A stretch of DNA of 20,234 bases, taken from F1-60-MAGs027 sp044344715 (GTDB lineage Bacteria > Actinomycetota > Acidimicrobiia > Acidimicrobiales > Ilumatobacteraceae). The notes under the pieces were generated by a model, which was not told where the DNA came from, did no database searches, and worked only from the letters and a program-made list of their open reading frames with translations. A program made the position numbers and the translations under genes. The DNA is taken from the NCBI GenBank assembly GCA_044344715.1, contig JBIJCI010000028.1, forward strand, positions 1 to 20,234, read 5' to 3'. Position 1 is the first letter of the stretch. Each line of letters begins with the position of its first letter. Positions 15,395 through 20,234 of the stretch are shown piece after piece.

Positions 15395-15523
15395 TCAGCC
15401 GGAGACGGAGTACCCGGCGTTCTCGATCGCCGTACGGAGGACGACCTCGTCAACTGCTTCCGTCACGTGCCGAACACAGTTCTCACACGACATGCCGGAG
15501 ACGACTAGAACGGAGTCGGTCAT
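15395..15523 (-). CDS. shortened heavy-metal-associated (HMA) domain ORF, possibly a remnant
   Basis: The 42-codon ORF starts like a CopZ/Atx1-type copper chaperone (DSVLVVSGMSCENCVRHVTE) with the metal-binding GMSCxxC (10-16) intact, then jumps to VDEVVLRTAIENAGYSVSG, the normal end of the domain. About 25 residues, corresponding to the beta2-beta3 hairpin with its GV..V.V pattern, are absent, and the frame stays open. The beta-alpha-beta-beta-alpha-beta fold should not form as usual. Its ATG shares CATG (15521-15524) with the divergent DUF305 gene, and no ribosome binding site precedes it. It may be a deletion remnant, or a small Cu-binding peptide made from a leaderless message. It lies downstream of nothing else on its strand before flp. 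Confidence 0.5.
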   Translation of the reverse strand: MTDSVLVVSGMSCENCVRHVTEAVDEVVLRTAIENAGYSVSG

Positions 15524-16067
15524 GTATCGAACGGCAGCGCTCACGCTCGCACTCGTCCTCATCGGGTGCTCCAACACGTCGGACGAAGGCGCGTCAGGAA
15601 CCCTGCACAACGATGCGGACGCGGCATTCCTTCGGGACATGATTCCGCACCACGAGCAAGCCGCCATGATGGCCGAGATGGTGTCCAGCGACGTCGTGTC
15701 GGTCGGGATTGCCGAACTCGCCGCTGAGATTCGGGCCACGCAGATACCCGAGACGGAAAGGATGCGCTCGTGGATCACGGAGTGGGACGTCGGGAACGAT
15801 CCGCATGCCGGCCACTCCGGGAGCCCTCACCAAGGCCACGGAATGATGTCCCCCGACGAATTGGCTGCGCTCAGTGCCGCAACCGGAACCGATTTCGAGC
15901 GCCTGTGGCTCTCGATGATGATCGAGCACCATGAAGGGGCAATCACCATGGCCCGCACGGTGATCGAGGACGGCACCAACCGGTTGGTGCGGGGACTTGC
16001 CGAGGGCATCATTGCCAGCCAAGCCGCGGAGATCGAACGCATGACGGCCCTTTTGGCCGACCGCTAG
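15522..16067 (+). CDS. DUF305 lipoprotein, possibly copper-related
   Basis: This 181-residue protein has a lipoprotein signal (MYRTAALTLALVLIGC, lipobox LIGC with Cys16). It carries two DUF305 half-repeats: FLRDMIPHHEQAAMMAEM, and FERLWLSMMIEHHEGAITMA near the C-terminus. The linker is His/Gly/Met rich (DPHAGHSGSPHQGHGMM), suggesting metal binding. DUF305 proteins often occur near copper-handling genes, and an HMA fragment is divergent here, so a role in extracytoplasmic copper handling is a reasonable guess. The ATG at 15522 has GGAG six bases upstream; the frame is open further upstream but lacks signal features there. Confidence 0.88.
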   Translation: MYRTAALTLALVLIGCSNTSDEGASGTLHNDADAAFLRDMIPHHEQAAMMAEMVSSDVVSVGIAELAAEIRATQIPETERMRSWITEWDVGNDPHAGHSGSPHQGHGMMSPDELAALSAATGTDFERLWLSMMIEHHEGAITMARTVIEDGTNRLVRGLAEGIIASQAAEIERMTALLADR

Positions 16068-16097
16068 GGGTCCTGCTGCTCCGCCCCCAAAAGGTGC

Positions 16098-16126
16098 TTG
16101 ACCGAACAGGTGTTCGTAGGTAAGGT
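16098..16126 (+). promoter_or_regulatory. recA promoter
   Basis: TTGACC (16098-16103) and TAAGGT (16121-16126) are separated by 17 bases, a good sigma70/SigA-type match. The start site would be near 16133, giving a leader of about 125 bases before the ATG. The LexA box lies inside the spacer, so repressor binding would block RNA polymerase. Confidence 0.78.
16103..16116. promoter_or_regulatory. LexA (SOS) box of recA
   Basis: CGAAC-AGGT-GTTCG is a perfect 5-4-5 inverted repeat and matches the Gram-positive/actinobacterial LexA consensus CGAAC-N4-GTTCG. Its position between -35 and -10 supports direct SOS repression of recA. Confidence 0.88.
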
Positions 16127-16257
16127 CGAGGGTGTTCCACCCAACTGGTGCACACAGACGGGGGACGACATACCGCGACCAACAATCGCGCGGCACCCCA
16201 TCCCTATGGTGTCGCGTTCCCCAACAACCACGCAATACCGATGAAAGGACACCAGAG

Positions 16258-17385
16258 ATGAGCACCGAAAAGAAGGCAGAAAAGACCCCCACCAAGGCCC
16301 CCAAGCCCGCCGTTGACGCCGATCGCGCCCGTACGGCCGAGCGCGCCAAGGCACTCGAGGCCGCCCTCGGGCAGATCGACAAGCAGTTCGGCGCTGGCTC
16401 GGTCATGCGAATGGGCGAAAAGGACGCCATGGCGATCGAAGCCATCTCCACCGGTGCCCTGCCCCTCGACATTGCGCTCGGGGTCGGCGGCGTTCCGCGC
16501 GGTCGCGTCGTCGAAATCTTCGGCCCGGAGTCGTCGGGTAAGTCAACGCTGGCCATGCACATCGTGGCCGAGGCCCAACGCAACGGTGGCATCTGCGCCT
16601 ACGTCGATGCCGAGCACGCGCTCGACCCGGTCTATGCCGCCGCCATCGGTGTCGATACCGACAACTTGCTCATCTCCCAGCCCGATACCGGCGAGCAGGC
16701 GCTCGAGATCGTCGACATGCTGGTGCGCTCCAGTGCCATCGACGTCATCGTCATCGACTCGGTGGCGGCCCTCACGCCGCGTGCTGAAATCGAGGGTGAG
16801 ATGGGTGACACCCACGTCGGTCTGCAGGCCCGTTTGATGAGTCAGGCATTGCGCAAGCTCACGGCCAACCTCAACAAGTCCAACACGATCGCCATCTTCA
16901 TCAACCAGTTGCGCGAGAAGATCGGTGTCATGTTCGGTTCGCCCGAAACCACGCCCGGCGGCCGTGCGCTCAAGTTCTACTCGTCGGTGCGTCTCGACAT
17001 CCGCCGTATCGAGTCGATCAAGGACGGGGCAGAGGTCGTCGGCGCCCGCACCCGCGTAAAGGTCGTCAAGAACAAGGTGGCGCCACCGTTCCGCCAGGCC
17101 GAGTTCGACATCACCTACGGCAAGGGCATCAGCCGCGAGGGCGCCGTGCTCGACCTGGCGGTCGAGATGGGCATCGCCAAGAAGTCCGGTGCCTGGTTCA
17201 CCTACGACGGTGAGCAACTCGGCCAGGGTCGTGAGAACTCCAAGCAGTTCCTCATTGACAATCCCGACGTCATGATGCAGATGGCCGATCGGGTGCGCCA
17301 GAAGGCGATGGCCCGTAACGAGGCCGATGCCGCAGATGCAGCTGGTTTCAGCAAGGACGACGACGAACCAATCGACCTCGAATAG
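16258..17385 (+). CDS. recA: recombinase RecA
   Basis: This 375-residue protein catalyses ATP-dependent strand exchange in homologous repair and triggers LexA self-cleavage. It has Walker A GPESSGKST (89-97), VIVIDSVAALTPRAE for Walker B, the L1/L2 region with FINQLREKIGVMFGSPETTPGG, and an acidic C-terminus (FSKDDDEPIDLE). An Ala/Lys-rich N-terminal extension of about 25 residues precedes the core. The ATG at 16258 is preceded by AAAGGA; the frame stays open to a GTG at 16132, but that extension has no coding bias. A LexA box and promoter lie upstream. No recX gene follows, unlike many actinobacteria. Confidence 0.98.
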   Translation: MSTEKKAEKTPTKAPKPAVDADRARTAERAKALEAALGQIDKQFGAGSVMRMGEKDAMAIEAISTGALPLDIALGVGGVPRGRVVEIFGPESSGKSTLAMHIVAEAQRNGGICAYVDAEHALDPVYAAAIGVDTDNLLISQPDTGEQALEIVDMLVRSSAIDVIVIDSVAALTPRAEIEGEMGDTHVGLQARLMSQALRKLTANLNKSNTIAIFINQLREKIGVMFGSPETTPGGRALKFYSSVRLDIRRIESIKDGAEVVGARTRVKVVKNKVAPPFRQAEFDITYGKGISREGAVLDLAVEMGIAKKSGAWFTYDGEQLGQGRENSKQFLIDNPDVMMQMADRVRQKAMARNEADAADAAGFSKDDDEPIDLE

Positions 17386-17427
17386 CCGCATCGGTAGCCC
17401 GCGTCCCCGACGGGTCAACGGCATTCT

Positions 17428-17450
17428 GGCTACTACCGGCTTCGGTAGCC
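17428..17450 (+). promoter_or_regulatory. hairpin in the recA-miaB gap
   Basis: GGCTAC-(TA)-CCG pairs with CGGTAGCC around a GCTT loop, giving an 8-9 bp stem with a two-base bulge. It lies in the 76-bp gap, 11 bases before the miaB start, with no U-run. It may tune read-through from recA or translation of miaB. Confidence 0.35.
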
Positions 17451-17461
17451 TTCAGCGTGCT

Positions 17462-18880
17462 GTGACTCGTCGGTACGTGGTGCGCACGTTCGGCTGCCAG
17501 ATGAACGAGCACGATTCGGAGCGAATCTCCGGGCTACTCGAGCATGACGGGATGGAACCGGTCACCGACGAGGCCGATGCCGACGTCGTGGTGCTCAATA
17601 CGTGCTGCATCCGGGAGAATGCCGACGACAAGCTGTACGGAACGCTCGGCACGCTGAAGAGGTGGAAGGACGCTGAGCCTTCGCGCCGGATCGTGGTCGC
17701 CGGTTGTCTGGCACAAAAGGACCGTGATGTCGTTCGCGAACGAGCCCCCTGGGTCGACGTGGTGCTCGGCACCCACAACGTGCACCGAACCGTCGATCTC
17801 CTGGATCACGCCGGCACGGTCGGACCGATTACCGAAATCCTGGACGAGGCGATCGTCGACGACTACGCGCTCTTCCCATCGGCGTTGCCGGTGCGCCGCG
17901 AAACGTCGTACCGCAGCTGGGTAACCATCCAGGTCGGCTGCGACAACACCTGTGCGTATTGCATCGTGCCGGCGGTACGCGGCAAGGAGATCAGTCGACC
18001 ATTCGACCAGATCGTCGACGAGGTGCGCTCGCTCGCAGCGTCCGGTGTGTCGGAGATCTTCCTCCTCGGCCAGAACGTCAACTCGTACGGCCGCGACCTC
18101 TCGCTCGCCAGTCGTCGCGCCGGTGACGATTCCGTGCGCATCGCACCCCAGTTCGCTGCACTCCTGCGGGCCGTCGGCGAGGTGCCGGGCGTAAAGCGCG
18201 TTCGGTACATGAGCCCGCACCCCAAGGACATGCGCGAGGACACCTTGCTGGCCATGGCCGAGACGCCGTCCGTGTGCGAGCACCTCCACTACCCGCTGCA
18301 GTCGGGGAGCGATTCCGTACTCGCCGCGATGCACCGGGGTTACACCGCACAGCGCTATCTCGACCGCCTGCACGAGGCCCGTCGCACCATCGACGACCTC
18401 TCGGTCACCACCGATGTCATCGTCGGATTCCCCGGCGAGACGGAAGCCGACTTCCGCCAGACGATGGAAGTTGCCGCAGCGGCCGAGTTTGATGCTGCGT
18501 ACGCCTTCATCTTCTCCCCGCGCGGTGGCACCGCCGCGGCCGACATGGTGGAGAAGTTCTGTGATCCGACCGAGGTGGGCCAGCGCTACGAACGACTGAA
18601 GGTGGTGCTCGATCGCACTGCTGTGCAGAAGCACCGTGCCCGAATCGGACGGGTCGAAGAAGTGGTGGTGGAAGGCACGAGCAAGAGGAATCCCGACCGT
18701 CTGACGGGGCGCACCAGGCAGAACAAACTGGTGCATTTCTCGGCCGACCAGAAACTTCGGCTCGGCACCTATGCCAGGGTCGAGATCCTCGACGCCGCGC
18801 GGTTCCATCTCTCGGGCCGGTTGGTCGAGGTCACCGCGTTGCCCACGCACCGCACGCGACTCAGCGTCGCGTCGGCGTGA
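17462..18880 (+). CDS. miaB: tRNA-2-methylthio-N6-dimethylallyladenosine synthase MiaB
   Basis: This 472-residue radical-SAM methylthiotransferase converts i6A37 to ms2i6A37 in tRNAs that read UNN codons. The N-terminal MTTase domain has its three cluster Cys (C12 in TFGCQMNEHDSE, C48 in NTCCIREN, C82 in VAGCLAQ). The radical-SAM triad is C160-C164-C167 (GCDNTCAYCIVP), and a TRAM domain closes the protein (about 405-465). The start at GTG 17462 gives the normal N-terminus TRRYVVRTFGCQMN. It acts after MiaA, whose gene overlaps its stop in GTGA. Confidence 0.97.
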   Translation: MTRRYVVRTFGCQMNEHDSERISGLLEHDGMEPVTDEADADVVVLNTCCIRENADDKLYGTLGTLKRWKDAEPSRRIVVAGCLAQKDRDVVRERAPWVDVVLGTHNVHRTVDLLDHAGTVGPITEILDEAIVDDYALFPSALPVRRETSYRSWVTIQVGCDNTCAYCIVPAVRGKEISRPFDQIVDEVRSLAASGVSEIFLLGQNVNSYGRDLSLASRRAGDDSVRIAPQFAALLRAVGEVPGVKRVRYMSPHPKDMREDTLLAMAETPSVCEHLHYPLQSGSDSVLAAMHRGYTAQRYLDRLHEARRTIDDLSVTTDVIVGFPGETEADFRQTMEVAAAAEFDAAYAFIFSPRGGTAAADMVEKFCDPTEVGQRYERLKVVLDRTAVQKHRARIGRVEEVVVEGTSKRNPDRLTGRTRQNKLVHFSADQKLRLGTYARVEILDAARFHLSGRLVEVTALPTHRTRLSVASA

Positions 18881-19779
18881 GCATGCGTCAGGTCGCCATC
18901 GTCGCGCCGACTGCCAGCGGCAAGAGCGACATCGCAATGGCGGCCGCCCGTACGACCGGTGCACACATCGTGGCCGTCGATGCGATGCAGGTGTACCGCG
19001 GCATGGACATCGGTACGGCCAAGCCGACGGCCGCGGATCGAGCCGAGGTGCCGCACCACTGTGTCGACCTCGTGAATCCCGACGAACGTTTCACCGTCGC
19101 GGAGTTCAAGACCCATGCGGCAAGGGCCCGTGAATCGATTTCCACAGCCGGAGCGGATGCCCTGTTCGTCGCCGGGACGGGTCTGTACCTCACCGCGGTC
19201 ATCGATGATCTGCAGCTCCCCGGGGAGTGGCCGGAGATCCGTGCCGAATTGCAGGCCGAGCCGGACACCGGCGCACTGTTCGCGCGGCTGCAGCAACTCG
19301 ACCCGGTCGCCGCGTCGCGAAGCGAACCATCGAATCGTCGCCGAATCGAGCGTGCGCTCGAGGTGTGCATCGGGAGCGGCAAGCCGTTCTCCTCGTTCGG
19401 GCCGGGTACCGGCGCCTATCCGCCGAGCGACGTGACGCAGATCGGCGTGCAGTGGCCCCGCGAAACGCTCTCCCGGCGCATCGAGGGGCGGGTACACGCG
19501 ATGATGTCGGCGGGACTCCTGGCCGAGGTTCGCAACCTCACGCAACGGTATGTGCTGTCCCGTGAGGCACGCCAAGCCCTCGGGTACCGCGAGCTGCTGG
19601 AGCACCTGGAGGGACGAATCTCCCTCGACGAGGCGGTGGCGCAGATCGTGTTGCACACGAGACAATTCGCCGTCCGCCAGGAGCGATGGTTCCGTCGTGA
19701 CCCGCGAATCCGGTGGATAACGGTGCACGAGGACCCGGTTGCGGAGGTGGCGCCGCAGGTCGTGGACGCCTTGCGATAG
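18877..19779 (+). CDS. miaA: tRNA dimethylallyltransferase MiaA
   Basis: This 300-residue enzyme prenylates A37 of tRNA with dimethylallyl diphosphate, making the substrate of MiaB. The P-loop APTASGKS is at 10-17, followed by AVDAMQVYRGMDIGTAKP (33-50), AGTGLYLTAV, ALGYRELLEHL and the closing RQERWFRRDPRI. The catalytic Asp in the second motif is present, but the Ser that normally follows it (DS) is Ala here. The GTG at 18877 overlaps the miaB stop; an ATG at 18883 is an alternative start. dapF follows after 22 bp, so the whole set is likely one transcript. Confidence 0.97.
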   Translation: MSMRQVAIVAPTASGKSDIAMAAARTTGAHIVAVDAMQVYRGMDIGTAKPTAADRAEVPHHCVDLVNPDERFTVAEFKTHAARARESISTAGADALFVAGTGLYLTAVIDDLQLPGEWPEIRAELQAEPDTGALFARLQQLDPVAASRSEPSNRRRIERALEVCIGSGKPFSSFGPGTGAYPPSDVTQIGVQWPRETLSRRIEGRVHAMMSAGLLAEVRNLTQRYVLSREARQALGYRELLEHLEGRISLDEAVAQIVLHTRQFAVRQERWFRRDPRIRWITVHEDPVAEVAPQVVDALR

Positions 19780-19801
19780 GCATGGGGGCGAGGAAACCAC
19801 C

Positions 19802-20234
19802 GTGCGAGTGAGCAAATTCGATGCCTGGGGCAACGACTTCCTGGTCGTCGACATGGCGGACGTTCGGGCTGCGGATCCTTCCCCCGACCTCGATTGGCCG
19901 GCTACGGCCCGCGCCTGGTGCAACCGCTCGTCGGGTGTCGGCGCCGACGGTCTCCTGATTCTCGACCGCATCGACGACGTGAATGCACGGATGCGGCTCT
20001 ACAACAGCGACGGGTCGCTCGCCGAGATGAGCGGCAACGGTGCCCGATGTTTCGCATTCGCACTGTTTCGTGCCGACGACGCCAGGGGCGAGCGTGTGTA
20101 CCGCCTTCATACCGATGCAGGCGTTCGCGAGGTGACGGTCGGTGCACAGGGTGGCGACGTGGTCGTTGTCAGTGTTGACATGGGCGAGGTGACGCGTATC
20201 GAGGCGCCGCACGGCTGGAGTGCCGTCGGGGCCC
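19802..20234 (+). CDS. dapF: diaminopimelate epimerase DapF, 5' part, with Ser at the expected catalytic Cys
   Basis: The window ends after 144 codons of an open frame that matches the N-terminal half of DapF, which interconverts LL- and meso-diaminopimelate for peptidoglycan and lysine synthesis. Seen are SKFDAWGNDFLVVD (family: KxHGxGNDF), SSGVGADGLL and YNSDGSLAEMSGNGARCF. In the family the last motif reads MCGNG and its Cys is one of the two catalytic bases; here the codon is AGC (Ser). The usual HG before GND is also changed. The second catalytic Cys would lie beyond the window. The GTG at 19802 is preceded by GAGGA. Identity is firm from motifs and from the miaA-dapF order; activity is uncertain. 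Confidence 0.9.
   Translation, partial: MRVSKFDAWGNDFLVVDMADVRAADPSPDLDWPATARAWCNRSSGVGADGLLILDRIDDVNARMRLYNSDGSLAEMSGNGARCFAFALFRADDARGERVYRLHTDAGVREVTVGAQGGDVVVVSVDMGEVTRIEAPHGWSAVGA

Noticed and set aside
15225..15521. 99-codon N-terminal extension of the DUF305 protein
   Set aside because: The lipoprotein signal begins at 15522 with a GGAG site; the upstream part would bury the signal peptide and overlaps the HMA ORF and the flp leader.
16132..16257. N-terminal extension of RecA from GTG 16132, which coincides with the predicted transcription start (possible leaderless start)
   Set aside because: The frame is open but its third codon positions are only about half G/C, unlike the strongly GC-biased genes here, and the ATG at 16258 has an AAAGGA site and a typical RecA N-terminus.
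1..20234. CRISPR array, insertion sequence, tRNA/rRNA or prophage
   Set aside because: No regularly spaced repeats, transposase or integrase motifs, or RNA-gene signatures were seen on either strand.

Overview
The window looks like chromosomal DNA of a high-GC monoderm actinobacterium, most likely class Acidimicrobiia (an inference from gene content; no rRNA or other taxon marker is present). Supporting signs are the actinobacterial housekeeping order recA-miaB-miaA-dapF, an actinobacterial-type LexA box in the recA promoter, frequent GTG starts, many GTGA/ATGA stop-start overlaps, and a Tad pilus locus with no outer-membrane secretin gene. No transposase, integrase, CRISPR array, tRNA or rRNA was found.

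Left part (1-8946). A small heat-shock protein (minus strand) is divergent from a NarL/LuxR-type regulator with an eroded receiver domain. The regulator is followed by a tightly coupled trio: a large secreted protein with a C-terminal GYW-type domain, a polytopic DUF2157-like membrane protein, and a signal-peptidase-fold (S26-like) protein whose predicted catalytic residues are missing. Next comes a beta-CASP metallo-beta-lactamase RNA hydrolase overlapping a small protein that resembles bacterial eRF1-like 'translational machinery' proteins. This overlaps an ABC-2 type ATPase, which is followed by its permease and then a universal stress protein. Hsp20, UspA, an RNA-processing hydrolase and an eRF1-like factor together suggest a stress or dormancy neighbourhood.

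Middle part (8930-15240, all minus strand). This is a complete, gapless Tad/Flp pilus operon: flp pilin, TadE, TadG-like, CpaB-like, CpaE/TadZ-like ATPase, TadA ATPase, TadB, TadC and a TadV-type prepilin peptidase. Every junction overlaps or abuts. The operon's last gene overlaps the convergent uspA by 17 bp.

Right part (15241-20234). A DUF305 lipoprotein gene is divergent from a 42-codon ORF that encodes a heavy-metal-associated (HMA) domain with its middle missing; their start codons share one CATG. recA follows, with a readable promoter (TTGACC-N17-TAAGGT) and a perfect LexA box inside the spacer. miaB and miaA (overlapping) and the 5' part of dapF follow on the same strand. The dapF fragment carries Ser where the family's catalytic Cys is expected.

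The best leads are the regulator/secreted/membrane/dead-S26 cassette, the RNA hydrolase-eRF1-like pair, the shortened HMA ORF with overlapping divergent starts, and the Cys-to-Ser change in DapF.
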